Below, piece by piece: positions 8,834 to 16,028 of a DNA stretch of 64,000 nt. The DNA comes from Butyrivibrio proteoclasticus P6B7 (lineage in GTDB: Bacteria > Bacillota > Clostridia > Lachnospirales > Lachnospiraceae): the NCBI RefSeq assembly GCF_000622085.1, contig NZ_JHWL01000004.1, positions 124,001 to 188,000 of the forward strand, read 5' to 3'. Position 1 is the first letter of the stretch; the number at the start of each line of letters is the position of its first letter. The translations under genes were made by a program, and so were the position numbers. A model generated the notes under the pieces. The model worked only from the letters and a program-made list of their open reading frames with translations, searched no databases and was not told where the DNA came from.

Positions 8834-9674
8834 TGTGAATATGAAGAAGAATATCAAGAATTTTTTGATAGTATCAATAGCTTTGCTGATGCTGGCGGCA
8901 TCGTTCTATGTGAGTATGCTACGGAAACAACATATAGATGGACATGTATCTGAGGTCCTCTCTGAGGAAGAAGCTGACTACGGCAAGGCTATGGAACTTG
9001 CCAGCAAGACTTCAGTTCAGGTCAAGGCTTCTAGCCTTATGGGAAGCGGCAACATCTACAAAATCACAGATGATAAGATTGTGATAGTTACTGCACTCCA
9101 TATCTTTGGAGATGGCGAGGATACAGGTGTTGTGGTGTTCGATGACGGCAGCAGTACTGGTAGTTCCAGCGATAGTTATTCTGCAATTGATACTAGCAAT
9201 AATGTGGAAATGGCTATTGATGAGAATTCTGCAAGTATAGGCGGAAAAATAGAGGCTGAAGCTGGGATTATCAAGAAGGATACAGATAAGGATATTTGTT
9301 TCCTGGAAGTTACGCTGGATGGTGGAATTGCAGGCAAGTCTATCAAGACTGTTGCTGGAGAGAGTGTAGACCTTGATAGTCTTGGAATCAAGAGTATCTG
9401 CACTATTTCAGAGGTTTACTTTGGAGACTCAGTTTTTGTCTATGATCCTTATGAGAAGGCTATGAGCGCCGGCAGTGTTGCCAGTAATTCAATGTTCATC
9501 GAGGAATTTGGCATGGACATGATCTACTGCCTTTGTAACGTCAGTGAAGGCATGTCAGGAAGCGGCCTCTTCACTACAAGAGGCTACTACGCAGGAATGC
9601 TCCTTGGTGGCTCCTCTGATAGCGAGGCTGTCTGCGTAGATGTGGCAACAATTGATGAAGTATATGGCCAGTGA
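8820..9674 (+). CDS. Membrane-anchored trypsin-like serine protease domain protein
   Basis: About 284 residues with one N-terminal hydrophobic segment (FLIVSIALLMLAASFYVSML) that looks like an uncleaved anchor, so the rest should be extracytoplasmic. The body has a chymotrypsin/HtrA-like pattern: MGSGNIYKI, the catalytic His in VTALHIFGDG, an Asp in DKDICFLEV that fits the third beta-hairpin position, and the Ser in SEGMSGSGLFTTRGYYAGM. No PDZ domain is present, which separates it from DegP/HtrA. The start is uncertain: ATG 8820 and ATG 8841 both lack a strong ribosome binding site. Substrate unknown. Confidence 0.7.
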   Translation: MFRINVNMKKNIKNFLIVSIALLMLAASFYVSMLRKQHIDGHVSEVLSEEEADYGKAMELASKTSVQVKASSLMGSGNIYKITDDKIVIVTALHIFGDGEDTGVVVFDDGSSTGSSSDSYSAIDTSNNVEMAIDENSASIGGKIEAEAGIIKKDTDKDICFLEVTLDGGIAGKSIKTVAGESVDLDSLGIKSICTISEVYFGDSVFVYDPYEKAMSAGSVASNSMFIEEFGMDMIYCLCNVSEGMSGSGLFTTRGYYAGMLLGGSSDSEAVCVDVATIDEVYGQ

Positions 9675-9726
9675 TGGGCTGATGAGTAAGAGGTTAGACG
9701 AACAAAGAAGCTAAGTTAATTCTTGA

Positions 9727-9774
9727 ATTTGTATTAGTATAGGAGCTTGTATTTGTATTAGTATAGGAGCTTGT
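9727..9774. repeat. Perfect 24-base tandem duplication
   Basis: The 24 bases beginning ATTTGTATTAGTATAGGAGC at 9727-9750 are repeated exactly at 9751-9774, directly abutting. This looks like a recent slippage duplication at the edge of the 560-base non-coding gap 9675-10234. Confidence 0.95.
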
Positions 9775-9806
9775 GAACAAGTAACATTATGACTATTTCT
9801 TGAAAT

Positions 9807-10201
9807 ACAGAAAATAGCTATAATTCTACTTTTTTATGTACACTGTGTGGTGCTAGTTCATTTGTTTTGAGCTAAAATACAGAAAATATGGTAGGTGCCA
9901 TTTATTTTCTGTGCAGGATGAAATTTGAAATCTTTAAAAACACAGAAAATAAGAGGGGTATCTTGATTTTTATGTAACGTAATCAGTTGATTGGAACGAG
10001 AAATACAGAAAAAGAGTAGAGTACATAGTATTTTCTGTAATTTAGATTTTTTGCAAGTTCTTAGAGTACAGAAAATTTGGTCTACTTGCTTGTTTTTCTG
10101 TGTTTTTGCATTTTAGAAATTTGATGGTGTACAGAAAAAAAGAGCATCACTAGTATTTTTCTGTGTTTTTGCGATTTTGTAACTTGATGATGCACAGAAA
10201 A
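9807..10201. repeat. Array of seven ACAGAAAA boxes, 63-base phased, most paired with TTTTCTGT
   Basis: ACAGAAAA starts at 9807, 9879, 9942, 10005, 10068, 10131 and 10194: the first interval is 72 bases and the next five are each exactly 63. In units starting at 9879, 10005, 10068 and 10131 the inverse TTTTCTGT follows after exactly 18 bases. In the unit at 9942 it has one change (TTTTATGT) at the same offset, and in the first unit it is one base nearer. The 18-base centres and about 29-base gaps differ between units, although the last two complete units share TTTTTCTGTGTTTTTGC. The array fills the gap before the small zinc-ribbon gene. No protein-coding frame explains it. Confidence 0.9.
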
Positions 10202-10234
10202 ATGATCATTACCGTAAAAATCAAAGGAAACTAA

Positions 10235-10423
10235 ATGGAACTAGAAAAATGTAGTGAATGTGGAAGTGAATACTATAAGGCAAGCTCTAAGATGATGTCT
10301 TTATGTCCAGAATGTGCATCAATTCTGTATGGATATGAAAAATGTGAGCATGTCTTTAAAGATGGTCGCTGTATTAAATGCTATTGGGACGGTAGTAAGA
10401 GCAGGTATACCGAGAGCCTCTGA
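10235..10423 (+). CDS. Small zinc-ribbon-like protein
   Basis: A 62-residue protein preceded by AAAGGA at normal spacing. It has paired cysteines: CSEC near the start, CPEC around residue 24, and CEH...CIKC around residues 37-49, which could bind one or two zinc ions. I do not recognise a named family. It follows directly after the 63-base-phased repeat array, which may be its upstream control region, and is followed by an intrinsic terminator, so it appears monocistronic. Confidence 0.65.
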   Translation: MELEKCSECGSEYYKASSKMMSLCPECASILYGYEKCEHVFKDGRCIKCYWDGSKSRYTESL

Positions 10424-10480
10424 GCTACTGATTAAGCTTGCATTGTTTCAAGTAAACTTGTAACGAATACCAGCCTGAAT

Positions 10481-10525
10481 CCGCCAATCTCACATTTTTT
10501 GAGATTGACGGATTTTTATTTTTTC
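10481..10525 (+). terminator. Intrinsic terminator after the zinc-ribbon gene
   Basis: 12-base stem CCGCCAATCTCA (10481-10492) with one mismatch to its partner at 10500-10511, followed by a long T-rich tract. Confidence 0.85.
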
Positions 10526-10651
10526 ACAAATCCCCATGAACTCTAGCCCCGCGCCCTTTCCCAAAAGAATTTAAAAAAATCTCCAAAAAATTTTCCAAAA
10601 TCTGCAACATATCAAAACTACCATCTGTATATAGTGTAGAGAGCGAAATAA

Positions 10652-10720
10652 AGCTGACCCACAACAAACAACAAACAAAAAACAACCAATAACCAACAAC
10701 TCACAACCCCCGGGTCAGCT
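10652..10720 (+). other. Leader stem with a G-free A/C-rich loop upstream of the DUF4349 gene
   Basis: AGCTGACCC at 10652-10660 is the exact inverse of GGGTCAGCT at 10712-10720. The 51 bases between them contain no G and almost no T (runs of ACAACAAACAACAAAC), so in RNA they would stay unpaired. A short T-run (GATTTTTT) follows just before the ribosome binding site of the next gene. The rest of the gap 10424-10757 shows only the terminator above and no other clear signal. Confidence 0.6.
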
Positions 10721-10757
10721 TATATTAAAAAAGATTTTTTATGACGGAGGGAAAATT

Positions 10758-11879
10758 ATGAAAAGGAAATTGTTAACGATTGCTTTTGCGTTAGTGCTTA
10801 CACTTTCAGCAACAGCATGTGGCTCATCAAAGTCAGCAACAGCAGTTACAGATACTAAGATGGCTGAAAGTAGTTACACAGAGGCAGCAGAAGCTGACTA
10901 TGAAGTGATGTTTGATCTTTCAGATGCTTCATATGAGGAAGCTGCTGCAGCCACACCAAAAGCGGCAGATGCCCAGGGAGATGACAACTCAGCAAGCCAG
11001 AACAACAATGTATCAACAAACACAAATAACTCATCAAACACTAACACAAACTCATCTCAGACAACAAACAGAAAACTCATCAAGACAGTTAATGTATCAG
11101 TAGAAACTAACGATTTTGTACAGGCTACAAGAAATCTTGAGAATAAAGTTGCAGAGCTTGGCGGATATGTAGAAGATTCCAATGTTTATAACGGAACATA
11201 TTACGATCAGACCAAGAGAAGCGCCAGCTACACCTTCAGAATTCCATCAAACAGACTTGATGAATTCACAGAATTTGTAGGTGGAGCAACACACGTAATC
11301 AATTTCAGTGAGAATACCAACGACGTAACACTTAACTATGTAGACGTAGAGAGTAAGAAGAAAGCCCTCAAGACAGAGGAAGAAAGAATTCTTGCTATGA
11401 TGGAGCAGGCAACAAAGCTTGAAGATCTCATCACTCTTGAGGATAAGCTTGAGACTATCAGATATGAGATCGAGAATGTTGAGTCACAGCTTCGTGTATA
11501 TGACAACAAGGTTGATTACAGCACAGTATATGTAAGTGTTGACGAAGTAGTAGAGTTCACACCAGTTGTTAAAGAGTCAGCTGCTTCAAGAATGGCAAAT
11601 GGTTTCATGAAGAGTCTTATCGGACTTAGAGATGGACTTGTAGAACTCTTTGTAGTATTTGTTATCCACATTCCACAGCTTGTATTCATCGCAATTCTTG
11701 GATTCCTTGGAGTATTCGTCTTCAAGAAGATTGATAAGAAGAGCTCAGCAAAGAAGGCAGCTATGTATAATGCAGCAAAGGTTCAGCCAGCACCACAGCA
11801 GGCAGTACAGGCAACACAGCCAGTTCAGACACCACAGCAGCCAGTTCAGACTCAGCAGAATACAACAGATCAGAAGTAA
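10758..11879 (+). CDS. DUF4349 lipoprotein
   Basis: 373 residues with a lipoprotein signal peptide (hydrophobic run ending in SATACGSS, lipobox Cys near residue 21), a low-complexity Asn/Thr/Ser linker to about residue 110, then the DUF4349 domain: RKLIKTVNVSVETNDF, a coiled-coil segment (EEERILAMMEQATKLEDLI) and a second beta half. A transmembrane helix near residue 295-315 and a Gln/Pro-rich tail follow. The protein is probably anchored at the outer face. DUF4349 genes often neighbour ECF sigma factors; here the sigma and anti-sigma genes lie immediately downstream, which suggests an envelope-stress role (inference). GGAGGG precedes the ATG. Confidence 0.85.
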   Translation: MKRKLLTIAFALVLTLSATACGSSKSATAVTDTKMAESSYTEAAEADYEVMFDLSDASYEEAAAATPKAADAQGDDNSASQNNNVSTNTNNSSNTNTNSSQTTNRKLIKTVNVSVETNDFVQATRNLENKVAELGGYVEDSNVYNGTYYDQTKRSASYTFRIPSNRLDEFTEFVGGATHVINFSENTNDVTLNYVDVESKKKALKTEEERILAMMEQATKLEDLITLEDKLETIRYEIENVESQLRVYDNKVDYSTVYVSVDEVVEFTPVVKESAASRMANGFMKSLIGLRDGLVELFVVFVIHIPQLVFIAILGFLGVFVFKKIDKKSSAKKAAMYNAAKVQPAPQQAVQATQPVQTPQQPVQTQQNTTDQK

Positions 11880-11998
11880 TAAAGACATCATTTATTCAGC
11901 ATCATAATAGATAACAGATAGAAATGATCTGACTGTACAGATTGCATAAATAATAAAGAAAAAACGATAAATTTTCATTTTCTATAAAGGCGAGTGTG

Positions 11999-12007
11999 TG
12001 ATACAAT
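11999..12007 (+). promoter_or_regulatory. Extended -10 promoter of the ECF sigma gene
   Basis: TG-A-TACAAT at 11999-12007 lies about 64 bases before the sigma start. A good -35 box is absent. This looks like a vegetative rather than an autoregulated ECF promoter. Confidence 0.35.
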
Positions 12008-12070
12008 ATCTCCGTGTTGTTATTCGTATAATTATTAAGCGCGTAGCGAGAAAGAGTAACGGAGAAATAT

Positions 12071-12727
12071 ATGTATCCAAAGAGCTTATATTTAGAAAAA
12101 TCCATTGGGTTAAGTTTATTAGAAGAATTATATATGTTTGCGCAGACTGCCGTGCAGGCAGTGACAAGAACTGTCGCACAGGCATTTGCGCAGACATTTA
12201 CACCATCATTTTCACCAGCACAGTACCAGGAAGAGTCAGGTACCATTAATGCTTCTTCAGAAAGAGCTGGTATCATCCTGGACAAGTATGGTGACGCGAT
12301 TTTGAGAGTTGCTTATTCTTACCTTCACAATATGGATGACGCTGAGGATATTCTTCAGGATACACTTATTCAGTATCTTAAGACAATGCCTACTTTCAGC
12401 GGTCTTGGACATGAGAGAGCATGGCTTTTAACAGTTGCATCTAATCTTAGTAAGAACAAGATTGAATATAAAAAGTATAGAGAAACTGACGAACTTATGG
12501 AGGAACTTGTTGCTGAGGAGAAGACAGATCTTCAGTATGTATGGGACGCAGTTAAGCAGCTCCCTACCAAGTACAGAGAAGTAATCCATCTGTATTACCA
12601 GGAAGGCTATGTTACTAAAGACATCGCCAACATCCTTGGCAGAAATGAATCTACAGTTCGTTCTGATTTAAAGCGAGGCAGAGAACAGCTCAAAAAAATA
12701 CTTAAGGAGGCCTATGACTTTGAATAA
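12071..12727 (+). CDS. ECF-type RNA polymerase sigma factor
   Basis: 218 residues. Region 2 is visible as ILRVAYSYLHNMDDAEDILQ, with the family's DAEDxxQ motif, and region 4 as LPTKYREVIHLYYQEGYVTK followed by the helix-turn-helix DIANILGRNESTVRSDLKRG. About 70 N-terminal residues before region 2 are extra compared with the usual ECF length, Ala/Gln/Thr-rich and of unknown role. GGAG precedes the ATG with 7 bases. The stop overlaps the next gene by 14 bases, which couples its translation to the putative anti-sigma factor. Targets are unknown; the upstream DUF4349 lipoprotein gene is a candidate. Confidence 0.9.
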   Translation: MYPKSLYLEKSIGLSLLEELYMFAQTAVQAVTRTVAQAFAQTFTPSFSPAQYQEESGTINASSERAGIILDKYGDAILRVAYSYLHNMDDAEDILQDTLIQYLKTMPTFSGLGHERAWLLTVASNLSKNKIEYKKYRETDELMEELVAEEKTDLQYVWDAVKQLPTKYREVIHLYYQEGYVTKDIANILGRNESTVRSDLKRGREQLKKILKEAYDFE

Positions 12728-13643
12728 ATATCAGGAGATCATGAATAGGGTTAAAGTATCTGACGATATGAGAGCTCGCATTCTCCAGAACATCGAGAAC
12801 AACATGGACGGGAGTGGAGCTAGTAATATAGCGACTTTTTCACCTGTTCCAAAGAAAAAGAAAAATAACATCAGAACATTTGTGAGCATCGCATCAGCGG
12901 CAGCAGCTCTTGCGCTTGTAGCAGTAGGTTCTTTTGCTGTATACCGTACAATGAATGTACCAAAGGCTTCTATGGATGCAACCTACGATATGGCGGAAGA
13001 GGCTCAGGTAGCCAGCGCTGACATTCAGGTTGATGATGCAAGCGTTCTTTCAACCTATGTGACATCTAATTCTCTTTCAAGAGTTTCAGGAATCAACATG
13101 AACGATTCTCAGGAGCTTCTTGATGAGGCTGACAATTCATCCTATGCACTTCTTGATGGAAACGCAGCTCAGATCCAGTACGAGGTTGACGGCGAGATCA
13201 TCACAATCCGTAAGCAGATGGATGAGAGCGCAGCAGCACAGACGGACGTTGAAGAGGTTGATGATGCAACCCAGACAACTCCAGGTGGCACAAGCGTTGC
13301 AGCTAAGGGTGGCGAGAAGGATTCAGCAGAGTCAGATAATAAGGTTGACGCCCAGTTTGCTAATAACGACGAGCAGGAAGCTGAGACAGAGACTGAGGTA
13401 GCAGAGGCTACAGAGGAAACAGTTTCTGAGAATGCAGTAACTGTTGGACAGACAGACAAGTATACTTCAAGCAAGACAATCGTTGTTAACGGCTTTGAAG
13501 TTACAATTTATGGCGATGGCCAGAATTACTACTATGCTACATGGTCAAGAGCAGAGTACAACCTTGACTTCGAGGCAACAACAGGCAGAAACGAAGAGGA
13601 TTTCAAGGATCTTCTTTCTAAGGTAGTTGGAGTTACAGGCTGA
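12714..13643 (+). CDS. Putative membrane anti-sigma factor
   Basis: 309 residues. A short cytoplasmic N-terminus (about 60 residues) is followed by one transmembrane helix (VSIASAAAALALVAVGSFAV) and an extracytoplasmic acidic, low-complexity region ending in a small C-terminal domain with YYYATWSRAEYN. No HxxxCxxC zinc anti-sigma motif is present. Its start lies inside the end of the sigma gene with AAGGAGG just before it, the classic arrangement for a sigma/anti-sigma pair. The role is inferred from topology and coupling rather than from a recognised domain. Confidence 0.65.
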   Translation: MTLNKYQEIMNRVKVSDDMRARILQNIENNMDGSGASNIATFSPVPKKKKNNIRTFVSIASAAAALALVAVGSFAVYRTMNVPKASMDATYDMAEEAQVASADIQVDDASVLSTYVTSNSLSRVSGINMNDSQELLDEADNSSYALLDGNAAQIQYEVDGEIITIRKQMDESAAAQTDVEEVDDATQTTPGGTSVAAKGGEKDSAESDNKVDAQFANNDEQEAETETEVAEATEETVSENAVTVGQTDKYTSSKTIVVNGFEVTIYGDGQNYYYATWSRAEYNLDFEATTGRNEEDFKDLLSKVVGVTG

Positions 13644-13703
13644 TAGAGACAGCTTAGGACTATGTAATATTGGGATAATCAGTTTGAATTTGGCATTTTG
13701 ATT

Positions 13704-14360
13704 ATGAGTAAATATAAAGCAGTTATTTTTGACATGGACGGAACCCTTCTTAATTCCATAGAAGATATCACAGACTCCGTGAATTACATCATGGATCAGT
13801 ATGGATTTAAGAAGTGGACTGTCGATGAGATCAAGTATAAAGTGGGAAGTGGCGCTGCCAAGCTTATAGAGCGTGCTATTCCAGAGGGCAGAGACAACCC
13901 ACAATTCCAGCAGATCTTGCAGGATTATGAGGCCTATTACCTTGAGCATTGCAATATCAAGACTGGCCCCTATAACAATATTCTTCAAATGTTAAAAGAG
14001 CTAAATAGTAAAGGCTATAAAATGGCAATCGTATCCAATAAGTCTATGGATGCGGTTGTTGAGCTTAAGGATAAATACTTTGGTGAGTACGTATCTGTGG
14101 CAGTTGGTGTTACAGATAAGCTTAAAAGAAAGCCTGCACCAGATGAGTGCTTCGAAGCTATGAAGCTTCTTGGCGTAACTAAGGATGAGTGCATCTATGT
14201 GGGCGATTCAGAAGTGGATTATCAGACAGCAGTTAACACTGGAATCCCTTGCATTTCCTGTATGTGGGGCTTTAGAACAAGAGAAGACCTTATTGCAGCT
14301 GGTGCGAAAGACAATATATATGTTGACGATCCATTGGAGATCCCAGAAACACTGCAATAA
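13704..14360 (+). CDS. HAD-family hydrolase, phosphoglycolate-phosphatase-like
   Basis: About 218 residues. HAD motifs are clear: motif I DMDGTLLNS near the N-terminus with the nucleophile Asp, motif II Ser in AIVSNKS, the Lys in KRKPAPD, and motif IV GDSEVDYQTA. The helical cap between motifs I and II places it in the Gph/PpaX subgroup, which hydrolyses phosphoglycolate, pyrophosphate or sugar phosphates. The substrate cannot be told from sequence. The frame is also open from TTG 13698; the ATG at 13704 is chosen because neither has a clear Shine-Dalgarno site. Confidence 0.88.
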   Translation: MSKYKAVIFDMDGTLLNSIEDITDSVNYIMDQYGFKKWTVDEIKYKVGSGAAKLIERAIPEGRDNPQFQQILQDYEAYYLEHCNIKTGPYNNILQMLKELNSKGYKMAIVSNKSMDAVVELKDKYFGEYVSVAVGVTDKLKRKPAPDECFEAMKLLGVTKDECIYVGDSEVDYQTAVNTGIPCISCMWGFRTREDLIAAGAKDNIYVDDPLEIPETLQ

Positions 14361-14386
14361 TGCGAAATAAAGTTTATAAATTGTTG

Positions 14387-14415
14387 TTGACGTAAGGTGT
14401 TTACTTTGTTATTAT
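14387..14415 (+). promoter_or_regulatory. Sigma-A promoter of the tRNA-Leu gene
   Basis: TTGACG at 14387-14392, a 17-base spacer and TATTAT at 14410-14415. A GC-rich dyad (CGTCAC / GTGATG) lies in the transcript just before the mature tRNA. Confidence 0.85.
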
Positions 14416-14445
14416 ATACAAGTCGTCACGAAGTGATGACGGTTT

Positions 14446-14530
14446 GCGGAAGTGTCGGAATTGGCAGACGAGCAAGACTAAGGATCTTGTGACTGGTTAT
14501 GTCGTGTGGGTTCAAGTCCCATCTTCCGCA
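14446..14530 (+). tRNA. tRNA-Leu (anticodon AAG)
   Basis: Class II tRNA of 85 bases. The acceptor strand GCGGAAG pairs with CTTCCGC at 14523-14529, with discriminator A at 14530. The anticodon stem CAAGA / TCTTG encloses the 7-base loop CTAAGGA, so the anticodon at 14480-14482 is AAG, reading CTT and CTC. The long variable arm follows and the T-arm is TGGGTTCAAGTCCCA. CCA is not encoded. The overall sequence closely follows bacterial leucine tRNAs. Confidence 0.95.
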
Positions 14531-14535
14531 CGAAA

Positions 14536-14573
14536 TAAAAGGATCAACTCGAAAGAGTTGGTCCTTTTATTTT
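14536..14573 (+). terminator. Intrinsic terminator of tRNA-Leu
   Basis: 14-base stem AAAAGGATCAACTC (14537-14550), GAAA tetraloop, complementary arm at 14555-14568 with one G-T pair, then T-rich sequence. Confidence 0.9.
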
Positions 14574-14604
14574 GTGCGGAAGGGGACTCTCACCCAGCAG
14601 CTTC
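14574..14604. repeat. Left 31-base direct repeat (att-like) beside tRNA-Leu
   Basis: Begins GTGCGGAAGGGGACTCTCAC and matches 15998-16028 at 29 of 31 positions. Read on the minus strand it ends GGGTGAGAGTCCCCTTCCGCAC, close to the T-arm plus acceptor end of the adjacent tRNA-Leu, so it looks like an inverted degenerate copy of the tRNA 3' end. The two copies bracket the foreign-looking XRE-TPR gene. Confidence 0.7.
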
Positions 14605-14626
14605 GCTGCGTGGGTTCAGGGATTCA

Positions 14627-14699
14627 CACTAGACTCGGAAGGACCTCGTCAAGTGTTCACCCATGGCTCGCACTAGGCTCGAAAATACCTCGCCAAGTG
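14627..14699. repeat. Imperfect 29-base direct repeats, 44 bases apart
   Basis: CACTAGACTCGGAAGGACCT at 14627 and CACTAGGCTCGAAAATACCT at 14671 start 29-base units differing at about five positions. They lie in a non-coding stretch (14531-14859) that also carries other tRNA-like fragments and a hairpin (ACCCAGCAGC / GCTGCGTGGGT, 14592-14615). Confidence 0.6.
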
Positions 14700-14859
14700 C
14701 TCTGCTCAAAGTCCCATCTCGTCAATTGCTGTGCACTTTCGACTGTGCGAAAAACAACCAGTGGTTTCATAAAACCAACTAATTTGAAATTGATAGTTGT
14801 ATGAATGATGCATATAATGAACTTACATGATCATGAATACAACAATCGGAGGCGGTTTT

Positions 14860-15882
14860 ATGAAAACAATAGGAATGAAAATTAAAGAACTGAGACGCTC
14901 CAAGGGGTTCTCACAGTCGGATGTCGCTAAGAAACTTGGAGTGACCAGTCAGGCGGTCAGTAAATGGGAGACAGACAGTTCCCTCCCGGAGATGACCATG
15001 CTCCCGGATATCGCATCGCTCTTTGGAGTACAGATCGATGATCTGTTTGAATACTCCACTGAGAAACGCTTCGAGAGTATCGAGAAGAAAATTGAATATG
15101 GAAAAGTGCTGTCAAATGTAGAGTTCGAGAATGAGGAAAGCTTCCTTCTTGGCGAAACGGAAGCGGATCCGACGAATCATGACGCAATCTCTCTGCTGGC
15201 AGATCTTTATCGCTATCAGGCAGAGAATCTGAAGAAAAAGGCAGTACGCTGTGCGAAAAAGGCGCTGGAACTACGCCCCAACGAAAAGGGCGATATCAAC
15301 AATATCTGCTTTGGCAGCGATGGAAAGCTCTTTGACTGGGATGCGGCAAATCATCATGAACTGATTGAGGATCTGTATAAGATCCTGAGGGCTGAACCAA
15401 AGAATATTCGGATCTACTTCTATCTGCTGGACAATCTGATTGATGACGGCAGACTTCGGGAGGCAAGAGAAGTTCTGAAGGAGTCCGTTCAAAAGAACCC
15501 TAACACTTTGAATGACTTCTACGAGGTGTTTATCGAGGAATATGAAAACGGGTTTGAAGCAACAAAAGAAGCATATCGGAAGCTGGTGGAGAGATATCCG
15601 GAAGACTGGAGCGTACTGTTTTCCGTTGCCAATACGTTTTCCTATCACGAAAAGTATGAAGAGGCAATCCGGTATTGGCAGATGACATTTGATTGTATGC
15701 CTAAGCCCCGCTATACGGATCCCTATGCCGCTATGGCACTTTGTTGCATCCGTATGGGAGATAAGAAACGGGCTGCAGACTATTACAAGAAACAGATCGA
15801 ACTTCTTCGAACGGACTGGAATACGAAATACTCCGCAGAAATAGACCGTTTGCAGGACAAGATTGAGCAGTTGCAGGCATAA
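14860..15882 (+). CDS. XRE-family transcriptional regulator with TPR-like C-terminus
   Basis: 340 residues from ATG 14860, which has GGAGG at 14848-14852; the frame is open further upstream but without a better site. Residues about 4-60 are a Cro/CI helix-turn-helix (IKELRRSKGFSQSDVAKKLG then VTSQAVSKWETDSSLPEMTM). The remainder is all-helical with TPR-like pairs, resembling regulators that bind peptides or sense load through TPRs. Codon use differs from the surroundings: CTG, CGG, CCG and CGC are common here while neighbours use CTT and AGA. With the flanking direct repeats and a strong own terminator this points to recent acquisition. Confidence 0.88.
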   Translation: MKTIGMKIKELRRSKGFSQSDVAKKLGVTSQAVSKWETDSSLPEMTMLPDIASLFGVQIDDLFEYSTEKRFESIEKKIEYGKVLSNVEFENEESFLLGETEADPTNHDAISLLADLYRYQAENLKKKAVRCAKKALELRPNEKGDINNICFGSDGKLFDWDAANHHELIEDLYKILRAEPKNIRIYFYLLDNLIDDGRLREAREVLKESVQKNPNTLNDFYEVFIEEYENGFEATKEAYRKLVERYPEDWSVLFSVANTFSYHEKYEEAIRYWQMTFDCMPKPRYTDPYAAMALCCIRMGDKKRAADYYKKQIELLRTDWNTKYSAEIDRLQDKIEQLQA

Positions 15883-15909
15883 TGAGCCGTAAAAAATAGA
15901 CTGACAACT

Positions 15910-15951
15910 GGCGGGGCACTTCTCAAAGGAATCGCCCCGCCTATTATTTTT
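15910..15951 (+). terminator. Intrinsic terminator of the XRE-TPR gene
   Basis: Perfect GC-rich stem GGCGGGGC (15910-15917) / GCCCCGCC (15934-15941) followed by TATTATTTTT. Confidence 0.9.
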
Positions 15952-15997
15952 GCAGAGCTTTCCGTACCGGAAAAATAATTTTTGTATTTCTAATATC

Positions 15998-16028
15998 GTG
16001 TGGAAGGGGACTCTCACCCAGTAGCTTC
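15998..16028. repeat. Right 31-base direct repeat (att-like)
   Basis: GTGTGGAAGGGGACTCTCAC... copy of 14574-14604 with two C-to-T differences. Its last base touches the stop codon of the diguanylate cyclase gene, marking the right border of the inserted segment. Confidence 0.7.

Noticed and set aside
9807..10201. CRISPR array
   Set aside because: Only two 8-base arms are conserved per unit and the sequence between them varies; CRISPR repeats are conserved over their whole length. No cas genes are present.
14574..14760. Second tRNA gene or tRNA pseudogene cluster
   Set aside because: Pieces resemble T-arm and acceptor sequences but no complete cloverleaf with an anticodon arm can be drawn; treated as att-like repeats.
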